Shown here: one piece after another, positions 13,635 through 22,814 of the stretch
How the letters are laid out: every line of letters starts with the position of its first letter
How positions within the stretch are numbered: the first letter of the stretch is position 1
Assembly: GCA_031272515.1 (NCBI GenBank)
Contig: JAISTR010000043.1
Coordinates: 55,695 to 119,694, forward strand
Reading direction: 5' to 3'
DNA: 64,000 bases
Source of the DNA: Erysipelotrichaceae bacterium
GTDB lineage: Bacteria; Bacillota_I; Bacilli_A; Erysipelotrichales; Erysipelotrichaceae
The notes under the pieces: generated by a model
Told to the model about the DNA's origin: nothing
Seen by the model: only the letters and a program-made list of their open reading frames with translations
Database searches by the model: none
Made by a program: the position numbers and the translations under genes

Positions 13635-14650
13635 ACTTCCCTTTCCTTCTTGAAAACAACGCGGGCTACTTCGCGCTTGCAAACGCGAAAGGCTTCCTCA
13701 AGATTATCAAAGCACAAAGCCCGCAGGGCTTTGACATCCGGATAGTTCCGGGTGGTGTCGGTCTTATCTGCACAATAGAGAATCTTGCCCAAAGTACTGC
13801 AGGACTCGCCGGTGGTATGGTGGCTGATGGCCCGCAGGACCTGGCGGTCCTGCAGCAAAAACTCCTTTTTGCATAGTACCGCCGCCAGATATTGATGCAA
13901 GACCGGCGGAGCACACGCATCAATATCAAGATAACTGCCAAACTTCTTTTGATCCAAAGGCGAGAGCTCCTTAGCCGCGTCATGCAGCCAGCCCGCCAGC
14001 ATTGCCTGATTTTGGTTATAACCGATAGACTTTGCCAGCTGACCTGCCAATTTTGCTACGGCTTTTGTGTGATGAAAGCGCTCTTTGCTGAGCATTTTGG
14101 CTAAGATCTCAGGCAGATAGAGCTGATGCTTCAAAAGGTACTGCGCTACCCCATAGGGCAGATAGCGGAAGTCGCCCTGACGTATGGCGGTACTGTTAGC
14201 CGGATGTGGAGAAGCATCGATGGAAATCATGCTCTTGTCCTTGATTTTTATACCATAGCGGTTGATGATCACAAAGGGGATCAGCTGCTTCAATTGGGCA
14301 CTGTCCTTCCAGGAGTCAAACTGCTCATACTGGTCATCACCGATGATAAAGACGAATTCATAGCTCGGATAAAGCTGTTTCAGGCGGCGGACCAGGTTTA
14401 TGGTATAAGAAGGCTGGGGCAGTGTCAGCTCATCATAACGAAGCTTAAAATGGCGGTAGGGACGAATTGCGATGGAGACCATCCGGCAGCGGTCCGCAAA
14501 TGAAGCATCATGCGGCTTTTTCAGGGGTGCGTCTGGCGCCACTTCGAACCAGACTTCCTGCAGGCCCAGGGCTTTGCGCGCCAGTTTGGCTGCTTGCAGA
14601 TGCCCCTGGTGCACCGGATCGAAGCTGCCGCCCAATAATCCGATTTTCAT
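13631..14650 (-). CDS. nadD: Fused nicotinate-nucleotide adenylyltransferase and YqeK HD hydrolase
   Basis: 339 residues. Residues 1-180 are NadD: G-G-S-F-D-P-V-H-Q-G-H nucleotidyltransferase motif, I-I-G-D-D-Q and S-x-S-equivalent S-T-A-I-R-Q near the end. Residues about 185-339 are a YqeK-type HD domain: R-F-H-H-T, L-H-D-A-A-K-E and a late D-K-T-D segment. NadD makes nicotinate adenine dinucleotide for NAD; YqeK homologues hydrolyse Ap4A. In Bacillus these are two adjacent genes; here one reading frame covers both with no internal stop. It overlaps yhbY by four bases. Confidence 0.93.
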   Translation of the reverse strand: MKIGLLGGSFDPVHQGHLQAAKLARKALGLQEVWFEVAPDAPLKKPHDASFADRCRMVSIAIRPYRHFKLRYDELTLPQPSYTINLVRRLKQLYPSYEFVFIIGDDQYEQFDSWKDSAQLKQLIPFVIINRYGIKIKDKSMISIDASPHPANSTAIRQGDFRYLPYGVAQYLLKHQLYLPEILAKMLSKERFHHTKAVAKLAGQLAKSIGYNQNQAMLAGWLHDAAKELSPLDQKKFGSYLDIDACAPPVLHQYLAAVLCKKEFLLQDRQVLRAISHHTTGESCSTLGKILYCADKTDTTRNYPDVKALRALCFDNLEEAFRVCKREVARVVFKKEREV

Positions 14651-14937
14651 ATATCCAGCACAATCACCGGCTTTTTTGCGCGGCGATAAAAGATGATGGT
14701 TTTGCCGATGATGCCCACGACCTCGCTGTGGGTTGCGGCAGAAAGGTCCAAAGCCGCTTGTTGGACTGGTACCAGTGCGCTTTTTAAAAGCTTGACCTTG
14801 ACCAGTTCATGACTCTCCAGGGCATTCTTCAAAGCGGTGCAGGCGGCAGTACTCAGGCCTTCCTTGCCGATCAAGACCAAAGGATGCCGGCTGTTGGCCA
14901 GTCCTCTCAGCATTTTTTTCTGTTTCGATGTCAGCAT
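14647..14937 (-). CDS. yhbY: RNA-binding protein YhbY (CRM domain)
   Basis: 96 residues: L-T-S-K-Q-K-K-M-L-R-G-L-A, then the G-K-x-G-L-S loop and L-x-x-H-E-L-V-K-V-K, all typical of the CRM/YhbY domain that associates with pre-50S particles. Corresponds to yqeI of Bacillus. It overlaps yqeH and nadD by a few bases each. Confidence 0.93.
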   Translation of the reverse strand: MLTSKQKKMLRGLANSRHPLVLIGKEGLSTAACTALKNALESHELVKVKLLKSALVPVQQAALDLSAATHSEVVGIIGKTIIFYRRAKKPVIVLDI

Positions 14938-15974
14938 GTTTTTCCGTATTCCTCAACGATTGTATAGCCGATTCCCTCTGGCAGCGCCAAGCGGGTCAGT
15001 ACAGCCTTGCCTGCCAAACGAATCCAGCCCAATCCTTTAATGACTATAACACATTGCGACTTGCCATTGGGGATTTTTTGGTCTACTGGATCCCGGTCCT
15101 TTATAACCGGTAAAAGCAATTTGCCCCTCTGGCGCCGCCACAGGGCATCGCCATTACTTTTTTTGGTGCGATGCAGCTTCAGCTGTTCGCCGAAAAAGAA
15201 CAGGACACTGCCCGCCCCTGCCACCTCCAGGCGCACCAAACCCCCGATAAAGAAACACTGGGGAGAATAGATCTGGTAGATCCGGGCTTTGATTGGTTTA
15301 TTGAAACTGCAGGTTTCGCGGTCTTTGTTATCCAGCTGCCAGATGAAGCTTTGCACATCCTTCAAACCCGGCAGATCCACCAGCGTATAGCCCTCTTTTT
15401 GAAACGTCAGGGCTTTGGCGGTGGTGCCCGGATAGCGGGAGACGCTGACTTGCTTCGAGAGATTCAGGGCTTTGATCAGGGAACTCTTGCCGGCATTGGC
15501 CTGTCCCAAAAGCACGCCCGGTACCTTGAGATTCACAAGGCACTGCTGTAACTCACCCAGACTCTCCGGTTCTTTTGCACTAATCATATAAAAAGCCAAT
15601 GGGGATAAGCCGTTCTTTCGCAAGCGCACAGACAGCAGTTCCCGGAGTCTTTTTACGGAGACCTCAACAGGCAGCAGGTCGGTCTTATTGCCGATTACAA
15701 TGACTTGGTATGCACAAATGGCTTTGGCGATTTGATTGATTTGCTGGGACTCTAAATCAACCAGGTCTACTACCCATAACAAAGTGCAGGCAACCGGCGG
15801 ATAAGCGCTTAACAAAGCATCCAGAGTTTGTTGCTCAAAAGCATCGATGGGCGAACCGTAATGGGCCAAACGGAAACAGCGCTGACAAAGCACCATGTCC
15901 TTGCGCACAGCATATCCTTCCTTGTTTTGATCCGTGAATTGCAAAGTGATGCCGCAGCCCTCACATTTAGTCAT
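14931..15974 (-). CDS. yqeH: Ribosome biogenesis GTPase YqeH
   Basis: 347 residues from the ATG at 15974 (GGAG six bases upstream; overlaps the yqeG end by eight bases). An N-terminal zinc finger C-x2-C...C-Q-R-C is followed by a circularly permuted GTPase: G4 N-K-T-D first, then G1 G-Q-A-N-A-G-K-S-S-L, G2 around P-G-T-T and G3 D-L-P-G-L. Needed for 30S assembly in Bacillus. In the Bacillus operon aroE follows yqeH; here yhbY does. Confidence 0.94.
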   Translation of the reverse strand: MTKCEGCGITLQFTDQNKEGYAVRKDMVLCQRCFRLAHYGSPIDAFEQQTLDALLSAYPPVACTLLWVVDLVDLESQQINQIAKAICAYQVIVIGNKTDLLPVEVSVKRLRELLSVRLRKNGLSPLAFYMISAKEPESLGELQQCLVNLKVPGVLLGQANAGKSSLIKALNLSKQVSVSRYPGTTAKALTFQKEGYTLVDLPGLKDVQSFIWQLDNKDRETCSFNKPIKARIYQIYSPQCFFIGGLVRLEVAGAGSVLFFFGEQLKLHRTKKSNGDALWRRQRGKLLLPVIKDRDPVDQKIPNGKSQCVIVIKGLGWIRLAGKAVLTRLALPEGIGYTIVEEYGKTC

Positions 15975-16497
15975 AATAGACTCCGGTTTCATGCGGGTAT
16001 TTGTTATCCAGCTGTTTTTGAATCCAGCGCTCAAAAAAGCGGTTGAGGCGGGTGATCGGCAGGTCCCGCTGTACCAGCGGCTCGCTCTTGATTGCCAATA
16101 GACCAGAGCGTTTCGCCCCATAGATATCGGTTAAAAGCTGATCCCCCAAGACCGCGGTTTCCCTGGTGCTGACACCTGCCTTTTTTATCGCTTTAGCAAA
16201 ACCAAAGGACAAGGGCTTCAGCGCCGTCCAGATGCCCAAAAACCCGCTGTCATCGACAAATTTCTCGACGCGTTTTTGGTTGTTGTTGGAAACAAACATC
16301 ACCTGGATTTTCTGGCTTTTGGCAGTTTCACAAAAAGCCCGGGCTTCGCTGGAAATCACTTTTTGATCCGGGGGTACCATGGTATTGTCAATATCACATA
16401 AAAGCAGTTTGATTCCCTTGTCTTTCAATACCGCAAGGTCCAATTGTTGAAAGTCACGGATGTACAGGTTGGGGCGAAATTTCTCTAACACAGCCAT
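15967..16497 (-). CDS. yqeG: YqeG family HAD-type phosphatase
   Basis: About 176 residues. HAD motif I appears as L-L-C-D-I-D-N-T-M, with motif II V-S-N-N-N and a late G-D-Q-L-L-T-D-I motif. The ATG at 16497 is preferred over an upstream TTG at 16503 on ribosome-site spacing. First gene of the yqeG-yqeH-yhbY-nadD/yqeK-rsfS-yqeM string; it directly follows parC and may be cotranscribed with it. Substrate unknown. Confidence 0.88.
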   Translation of the reverse strand: MAVLEKFRPNLYIRDFQQLDLAVLKDKGIKLLLCDIDNTMVPPDQKVISSEARAFCETAKSQKIQVMFVSNNNQKRVEKFVDDSGFLGIWTALKPLSFGFAKAIKKAGVSTRETAVLGDQLLTDIYGAKRSGLLAIKSEPLVQRDLPITRLNRFFERWIQKQLDNKYPHETGVYYD

Positions 16498-16499
16498 CC

Positions 16500-19346
16500 T
16501 CAAAGATCCAGTTTCAGCAAGCGCTCATCCTCGTCCTCTTCATCCTGCAGCGCTTCAAACAGTTCGATGTCATCCACTTCCTCGGGCATTTGCGTTTCCG
16601 GCTCGGGCGGACGGCGCCGCAGACCGATTTCCCGAAAACCGGAATCCAGAACCGGTGCCTGCGGTGTTTTAATAGCCGCAAAGTCTTCTGCTTCCGCTTC
16701 ATCCAAATCAACTGTTTCTGTATCATCAATGACAGGTGTTTCAAAGGTGTCAGGTTCCTCGCTCAATTCAGACTTATCCACCAGAAAAACATCATTGCCC
16801 TCCAGGCTGAAAGGCGGCTCAAGCTCATCCATACTCTCGGTTTGGCTGTTTTTTGGTGTTTCTGCTTCCGGCTCTGATATCGCCGTGCTGCTTCCGCCGG
16901 AGCCCAGCGGCTTCATGGTAAGAATCGCATAGGCCTCTTGAATTCCATAAATCCAGTACCAGTCGCTTTTAAGACTGTAGGGCGTGGACAGCGTGCTTTC
17001 CACCGACATAATCGGAATATCCTTGCCGGTGATATCCAATAAACCCTCGGAATACAGGGCAAGATGCCCCAAGGTATTCACCGAGGTGAAATGCAGCATT
17101 TTATCGGGTTTTGTCTTTTTGCGCTTGAGGATCAGCTGGCCGCGGGTAGCTCTGCGCACCTCGCCGATTTCTTCAATATGAATCCGCTTCATCTGACCGG
17201 TTGAGCTCATGACCAGATAGAGCGCTTGATTGTTGATTAAACGTCCCAGCCAGACGGCTTCATCGCCCCTGGACAAAGAGATGCCGCGCACTCCCTGGGT
17301 GCGGTTTGCGGTCAGGGAGATCTCCTCTAAGCTAAAGCGGGCAACATAGCCGTCGCGGGTGAGAATGTGCACATCCTCTCCCGGATACATGACCTGCACG
17401 CAGACCAGCCGGTCATCGCCCTTTAAGTTCATATTGATGCTGGGCTTGGAAGTGCGGGTCAGCTGATAGTCCGCCAGCCGCGTCCGCTTGATCTGCCCCT
17501 TGGCGCTGAGGGAAACAATCTGGGCATCGGCTTCAAAGTTCGTCACCAAAACCCCGGCAATTGCCTTAAAGCTGCCGTTTAATTTGACATAGTTGCCAAG
17601 GTGGCTGCCCAGATCCTTCCATTTGGCTTCTTCCAGCTGGTAGACCGGCAAACAGACAAAGCTGCCGTCGCTGGCAAAGATTAACAGAGTATTCAGCATC
17701 TCGGCCCCGATGTGGCCGATCAGGCGGTCCCCGTCCTTTAAGCCGGGCATGTCATTGCCGCTGGCGCTATAGGAGCGCAGCGAAACCCGCTTGACATAGG
17801 CATCGGCACTCAGGGTGATGCGCACGGTTTCGTTTGTGATCATGGCGGTCTTGTCGATGACAATCTCCTGTACATCCGACTCGATCTGGGTACGCCGGGG
17901 TATTCCGAATTCCTTTTGGATTTCCCGCAGCTCCCGTACGACCTGCCTTCTCAGTAAGAGTTCATTTTCGATGATGGCTTTGAGCTCGGAGAGCTTGGCC
18001 GCCAGCTCCGCTGCCTCCCGTTTGAGCTCGACGATGTCCGTCGAGGTCAAGCGGTACAAGCGCAGGTTGACAATCGCTTCCGCTTGCATATCCGTAAAGC
18101 CGAAACGGGCACAGAGGTTGACCTTCGCATCCGCCTTGTCCTTGGACTTGCGGATGATGGCGATGACCTCATCGACCACCGAAACCGCCTTGATTAAGCC
18201 TTCCAGGATATGTACTCTTTCGGAGAGCTTGTTGAACTGGTATTTGGAGCGCTTCAGGATGACTTCTTCGCGATGGACGATGTAGGCATCAATCAGCTGG
18301 GCCAGGCCCATCTGTTCGGGCCGCTTGTCCACAATCGCCACCATGTTGTAGTTATAGGAAATCTGCAGGTCGGTATTCTTGTAGAGATAGTTCAAAATCA
18401 GCTGGGCATCGGCTTCCTTCTTGACATCCACCGCAATGCGCAGACCGTTGCGGTCGCTTTCATCGCGCACATCGATGATGCCATCCAGGGTCTTGGCCAG
18501 CCGGATCTCATCCATTTTGCGGACCAGGTTGGCTTTAATCACCTCATAGGGGATTTCCGTAATCACAATCTGCTGGACGCTCTTGGTTTCCACGATTTCC
18601 GCTTTTGAGCGGACAATGACGCGGCCTTTGCCGCTGGCGAAGGCATCCTTGATGCCCTGGTGCCCCTGCACGATGCCGCCGGTCGGAAAGTCCGGGCCTT
18701 TGACGATCTCGCAGAGCTGCTCAAGGCTACAGTCCGGCTGGTCGATGCGGAAGATGATGGCATCGATGACTTCATTTAAATTATGGGGCGGAATATTGGT
18801 CGCATACCCGGCCGCAATGCCGGTAGCGCCGTTGACCAGAAGGTTGGGGTAGCCGGCTGGCAGAACCACCGGTTCCTGGTCGGTATCATCAAAGTTGGGT
18901 GCGAAGTCGACGGTCTGCTGGTCAATGTCCGCAATCAAAACCCCGGCGATTTTGGAGAGCCGGGCTTCGGTATAGCGCATCGCCGCCGCCGGGTCATCAT
19001 CGATGGAGCCGTTGTTGCCATGCATATCCACCAGCGGATGGTTGATCTTCCAGGGTTGGGACAGGCGCACCATCGCGTCATAGACGCTCGTGTCGCCATG
19101 GGGGTGGTAGTTGCCGATGACCAAACCCACGGTCTTGGCGCTTTTGCGATGCGGTTTGTCAAAGGTGTTGCCGTCTTTGTGCATCGCATACAAAATCCGC
19201 CGCTGAACCGGCTTTAAGCCATCCCGGGCGTCAGGAAGGGCCCGGTCCTGAATGATGTACTTCGAGTATTTGCCAAAGCGGTCCCCCATGATTTCTTCCA
19301 GGGTGGAATCCAGAATCACCGCTTCCTTGAGCTGTTCCTTTTTCAA
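16500..19346 (-). CDS. parC: DNA topoisomerase IV subunit A
   Basis: 948 residues. N-terminal breakage-reunion domain with A-L-P-D-A-R-D-G-L-K-P-V-Q-R-R-I-L, the quinolone-region H-P-H-G-D-T-S-V (Ser87), and catalytic Tyr125 in R-Y-T-E-A-R. The C-terminal beta-pinwheel lacks a proper GyrA box, which favours ParC over GyrA. Beyond about residue 830 is an acidic, Glu/Asp/Pro-rich tail of low complexity that is longer than usual. With ParE it decatenates daughter chromosomes. The start overlaps the parE stop by four bases. Confidence 0.94.
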   Translation of the reverse strand: MKKEQLKEAVILDSTLEEIMGDRFGKYSKYIIQDRALPDARDGLKPVQRRILYAMHKDGNTFDKPHRKSAKTVGLVIGNYHPHGDTSVYDAMVRLSQPWKINHPLVDMHGNNGSIDDDPAAAMRYTEARLSKIAGVLIADIDQQTVDFAPNFDDTDQEPVVLPAGYPNLLVNGATGIAAGYATNIPPHNLNEVIDAIIFRIDQPDCSLEQLCEIVKGPDFPTGGIVQGHQGIKDAFASGKGRVIVRSKAEIVETKSVQQIVITEIPYEVIKANLVRKMDEIRLAKTLDGIIDVRDESDRNGLRIAVDVKKEADAQLILNYLYKNTDLQISYNYNMVAIVDKRPEQMGLAQLIDAYIVHREEVILKRSKYQFNKLSERVHILEGLIKAVSVVDEVIAIIRKSKDKADAKVNLCARFGFTDMQAEAIVNLRLYRLTSTDIVELKREAAELAAKLSELKAIIENELLLRRQVVRELREIQKEFGIPRRTQIESDVQEIVIDKTAMITNETVRITLSADAYVKRVSLRSYSASGNDMPGLKDGDRLIGHIGAEMLNTLLIFASDGSFVCLPVYQLEEAKWKDLGSHLGNYVKLNGSFKAIAGVLVTNFEADAQIVSLSAKGQIKRTRLADYQLTRTSKPSINMNLKGDDRLVCVQVMYPGEDVHILTRDGYVARFSLEEISLTANRTQGVRGISLSRGDEAVWLGRLINNQALYLVMSSTGQMKRIHIEEIGEVRRATRGQLILKRKKTKPDKMLHFTSVNTLGHLALYSEGLLDITGKDIPIMSVESTLSTPYSLKSDWYWIYGIQEAYAILTMKPLGSGGSSTAISEPEAETPKNSQTESMDELEPPFSLEGNDVFLVDKSELSEEPDTFETPVIDDTETVDLDEAEAEDFAAIKTPQAPVLDSGFREIGLRRRPPEPETQMPEEVDDIELFEALQDEEDEDERLLKLDL

Positions 19347-21265
19347 ACTGCCTCCTCAATCATAAAGCTGTCCTCCAGGGTAAAGGAGACATTTTCTTCA
19401 ATCCACTCGCGCCGCACTTCGGCGTCATCGCCCATCAGAATCTCGACGCGCCTGCTCGCCAGGCTGGCATCCTCCACCGTTACCCGGATTAAAGTCCGGG
19501 TTTCCGGATTCATGGTGGTATCCCATAGCTGGTCGGCGTTCATCTCACCCAAGCCTTTGTAGCGCTGTATTTCAACTTTGCCCCAGCTGTCCTTGATGGC
19601 ACTTAGTTCCTCATCGTTATAGCAATAGCGGACCTCTTTGCCTTTGGATACTTTATACAGGGGCGGCAAAGCCAGATAGACCTTGCCCGCTGCCAAAAGC
19701 GCGCGCATATGGCGGAAGAAGAAGGTCAAAAGCAGGGCCTGGATGTGGGCACCATCGGTGTCCGCATCGGTCATGATGATGATCTTTTGATAATTGGAAT
19801 AGCTGGGGTCGCAATCTTCGCCAACCCCGCAGCCTACGGTATAGATTAAAGTGCTGAGCTCTTCATTTTTTTCGATGTCCGCAAGTTTCTTTTTCTCGGT
19901 ATTGAGCACCTTGCCCCTTAATGGCAGTATCGCCTGGTACTTGGAATCCCGGCCTTGTTTGGCAGAACCGCCGGCCGAGTCCCCTTCCACCAAAAAAATC
20001 TCATTGCGGCGCGCGTCCTTGGACTGCGCCGGGGCCAGCTTGCCTGACAACAGGCGCTCCTGCTTGCCGTTTTTCTTGCCTGCCCTGGCCTCATCACGGG
20101 CCTTTCTGGCCGCTTCGCGCACACTGGCCGCTTTTTGCATCTTGCGTGCCAGCATCAAGGCGGTTTCCCGGTGCTCTTCCAGGTAGTAGGTCAGCTTTTC
20201 GCCAACCACCGCTTCCACCACACTCTTGGCTTCCGGGGTTCCCAGTTTGCCCTTGGTCTGGCCTTCAAACTGCAGCCGCTTTTCCGGAATGCTCAAAGAG
20301 AGCACCGCTGTCAGTCCTTCGCGGATGTCAGAGCCTTCAAAGTTCTTGTCCCGGTCCTTGAGGATATCGTTGCGGCGGGCGAAGTCATTGAACACCTTGG
20401 TCAGGGCGGTCTTGAAGCCGATTTCGTGGGTGCCGCCATCCTTGGTGCGCACCAGGTTGACATAGGAGTGAAGGTTTTCCTGATAGTCGTCGGTAAACTG
20501 CAGGGCGGCATTCACGACGATCTCCTGATCGCCGCCGGAGAGCAGAATCGGTTCGCTCAGGGTGTGTTTCTCCTGGGTCAGAAAATCCAAAAAAGACACC
20601 AGTCCTTCGGTATAGTAAAACTCCTCTTTGGTGTTGTTTCGCAAATCGTTAATCACAAAGGTGATGCCCTTCATCAAAAAGGCATCCTCGCGCAAGCGCT
20701 CGGCGATGGTATTGTAGTTGAACTCGGTGGTGGTAAAGACCGTATTGTCCGGTTTGAAGCGGACCTTCGAACCGCTTTTGGAGGTCTTGCCTATTTCGGT
20801 CAGCGGACTGACTTTCTTGCCGCCGCGCTCAAAGGTCATGCGGTATTGCGTGCCCTGGTAGTTGTCGGTAACCTCCAGCCAGGAACAAAGGGCATTGACA
20901 ACCGAAGCGCCGACGCCATGCAGGCCGCCGGCGGTCTTGTAGGAGCCCTCTGAGAACTTGCCGCCGGCATGCAGCACCGTAAAGATGACTTCCAGTGCCG
21001 ACTTGCCGGATGCATGCTTGCCAATCGGCATGCCCCGCCCTTCGTCTTCCACGCAACAAACCCCGTTTTTCTCCAGGGTGACGGTGATTTTCTTGCCAAA
21101 ACCGTTGAGTGCCTCATCGATGGCATTGTCCAGAATTTCCCAGACGCAGTGGTGCAGGCCGCGGGCATCGGTGGAACCGATATACATGCCCGGCCGTTTG
21201 CGTACGGCATCCAGGCCTTCGAGAATCTGTATGCTTTTTTCGTCGTAACTGCTTTTAATTGTCAT
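19343..21265 (-). CDS. parE: DNA topoisomerase IV subunit B
   Basis: 640 residues from the ATG at 21265; a longer reading starts upstream of the promoter. GHKL ATPase motifs E-I-L-D-N-A-I-D-E, D-E-G-R-G-M-P, G-L-H-G-V-G-A-S-V-V-N-A-L; TOPRIM motifs E-G-D-S-A-G-G and D-A-D-T-D-G-A-H-I. In gyrB-type type II enzymes these form the ATPase and metal-binding halves. Paired with parC in an overlapping operon. Assignment as ParE rather than GyrB rests on the partner's missing GyrA box. Confidence 0.93.
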   Translation of the reverse strand: MTIKSSYDEKSIQILEGLDAVRKRPGMYIGSTDARGLHHCVWEILDNAIDEALNGFGKKITVTLEKNGVCCVEDEGRGMPIGKHASGKSALEVIFTVLHAGGKFSEGSYKTAGGLHGVGASVVNALCSWLEVTDNYQGTQYRMTFERGGKKVSPLTEIGKTSKSGSKVRFKPDNTVFTTTEFNYNTIAERLREDAFLMKGITFVINDLRNNTKEEFYYTEGLVSFLDFLTQEKHTLSEPILLSGGDQEIVVNAALQFTDDYQENLHSYVNLVRTKDGGTHEIGFKTALTKVFNDFARRNDILKDRDKNFEGSDIREGLTAVLSLSIPEKRLQFEGQTKGKLGTPEAKSVVEAVVGEKLTYYLEEHRETALMLARKMQKAASVREAARKARDEARAGKKNGKQERLLSGKLAPAQSKDARRNEIFLVEGDSAGGSAKQGRDSKYQAILPLRGKVLNTEKKKLADIEKNEELSTLIYTVGCGVGEDCDPSYSNYQKIIIMTDADTDGAHIQALLLTFFFRHMRALLAAGKVYLALPPLYKVSKGKEVRYCYNDEELSAIKDSWGKVEIQRYKGLGEMNADQLWDTTMNPETRTLIRVTVEDASLASRRVEILMGDDAEVRREWIEENVSFTLEDSFMIEEAV

Positions 21266-21287
21266 AAGGCACCTTTTTACCTCTTCA

Positions 21288-21316
21288 ATTCTAACAAAAA
21301 AACGGCTTGAGCTCAA
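21288..21316 (-). promoter_or_regulatory. parE-parC promoter
   Basis: On the minus strand -35 TTGAGC (21311-21316), 17-bp spacer, -10 TAGAAT (21288-21293). The -35 lies within the upstream gene's terminator hairpin. Confidence 0.55.
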
Positions 21317-21325
21317 GCCGTTTTA
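21299..21325 (-). terminator. Terminator downstream of the AP2/zinc-ribbon gene
   Basis: Palindrome AAACGGCTTGA-GC-TCAAGCCGTTT centred at about 21311, followed on the minus strand by seven T. It overlaps the parE promoter. Confidence 0.75.
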
Positions 21326-21435
21326 CGTCTCTTTCGATGCCGAAGTAAGACCGGATTATGGGAATGCATGAGCAGAAAAAACAAAGGTGCGTTGCGGGTT
21401 GTAAAAACCCGGAAAACAGGTTCGAATCTGCCCTT

Positions 21436-22720
21436 CTACTTCTCTTTAAATTCTATCCCATGTTTTGCCAGCATCGGCTCATAATACTTGTGTTCTGCCG
21501 CTTTCCTTGCGGCAATGGCATCGTCCAAATTAACGAAGAAACCAAGGATATATCGTTTTTTAGATAGAGAAATATAAGCTTTCCATTTTCCTGATGTTTT
21601 ATCCCGGCAAACGCCCCGGCAACCGGATTTGTTTCTTTTGTCAATTTTCGTACTGCCCTGAAGTCTCGTTAATACTGTGTTATCAACTCTTCCAAGCCAC
21701 TCGTCAAAATGCTCTGTAATATATTGTGCACTCATACAGCCACAGCTCAAGGTACGACCGTGTTTAATATGATTAAAAGCAGATACTGCCTCATTTCCAC
21801 AATCACAACGATAGCGGACCATCACATTGTTTTTGATTTTTTTATCCCGCCAGGCCTCCAATATCGTACAGTGATTATATTTTTGCCCAATGATATCCTT
21901 TAAGTCAATTGCTTTGAAATGATATTTACAATATGGTCTCTTCTGAAGAATGTTCAGTGCCTTGATTTCTTCCTTTCCGCATTCACAGCGAAAAGTAACG
22001 GAAATTCGACTCGTATGACCTTCATAGTTTTTGGGATACCAGGCATCCAGGATTTGAGCAGTCCCAACTTTCTGTCCAACAAGCGTCTTTGGATCAAAGT
22101 ATCTTTCCTGTTTTAACTTCAAATATTCCGGATCCGTTTTTCTTTTTTTAAAAGCAGCGCGTATCCGCTCTGCACGGGTACAGCCGCAGCTGTTTACACG
22201 GCTTGGCCGCAAGTTACTATAAACGACAACTTTCTGGTTACCGCAGTCACAGCGGCATTTCGACATTATTTTTCCGTCATCTTCGCGCCAGGCCGAAAGA
22301 ATTGTGAAACGGCCGCGTTTTTGCCCAATGAGGGTATTGAGATCCATACGATTAGAGTGATGGGTACAATGCGGATATTTCTTGATCTCGCGCAGGCTTT
22401 TTTTCTCTTCTTTGCCGCACGTATTGCAGCGACAGCGCACATCTATGCGCTTATTGCTGTCGGTTTGCGAACGCCAGGCATCCAGGATGGTGTAGACACC
22501 AATGGTCTTGCATATATTCCTTTTCATCTTCAGCCCGGTGCTTGGGACAGCGTTGGAGCTTTTCAAGCTGCCACAAAGGCCTTTTATACTCAGCCCCGCA
22601 ATAGCAGCGGTAGCGCACCCAAACCGTCTTTTCAATATCGTCTTTCACCCAGGCATCCAATAGCGTGCATTTCCCGACTTTACTGCCAACCAATTGTTTA
22701 CGGTCAAGCGTTTGCTGCAT
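21436..22720 (-). pseudogene. Frameshifted protein with five zinc-ribbon repeats and a C-terminal AP2 domain
   Basis: Two overlapping minus-strand frames read as one gene: 22720 to about 22510 in one frame (closed at 22451) and about 22540 to 21436 in the other. Five units share G-x-K-x-G-x-x-x-I-L-D-A-W, about 12 residues, then R-Y-R-C-D-C-G and a late Cys pair (S-C-G-C or C-x-x-H). The end is an AP2-type DNA-binding domain (S-G-C-R-G-V...S-G-K-W-K-A-Y-I...A-A-R-K-A-A-E). Such parts occur in phage and homing HNH nucleases, but no HNH motif is seen here. The shift near 22500-22540, between repeats 1 and 2, suggests decay, a sequencing error or recoding. Confidence 0.7.
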
Positions 22721-22782
22721 CCATCCACCTTCCTTCAATTCCCCAGGTATGCTGTATTTGTTACCACTTTTGTATTAAGAAA

Positions 22783-22806
22783 ACAACCGGTTTTCAAACC
22801 GGTTGT
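22783..22806 (-). terminator. Terminator of the obg operon
   Basis: Eleven-base stem ACAACCGGTTT / AAACCGGTTGT with a two-base loop, followed on the minus strand by TTTTC. Lies 9 bases beyond the stop of the 22815 gene. Confidence 0.8.
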
Positions 22807-22814
22807 ACCTTGTT

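Noticed and set aside
16500..19346. GyrA instead of ParC
   Set aside because: No complete GyrA box in the C-terminal domain and the parE-parC pairing without gyrase context; ParC is preferred, though the pair could only be settled by finding gyrBA elsewhere.
21395..21435. tRNA-like 3' half (CGGGT...ACCCG hairpin followed by GGTTCGAATC)
   Set aside because: The loop does not have U33 in place, the T-stem pairs poorly, and no D-arm or matching acceptor strand exists. Kept as chance or an old att-like remnant at the end of the zinc-ribbon gene.
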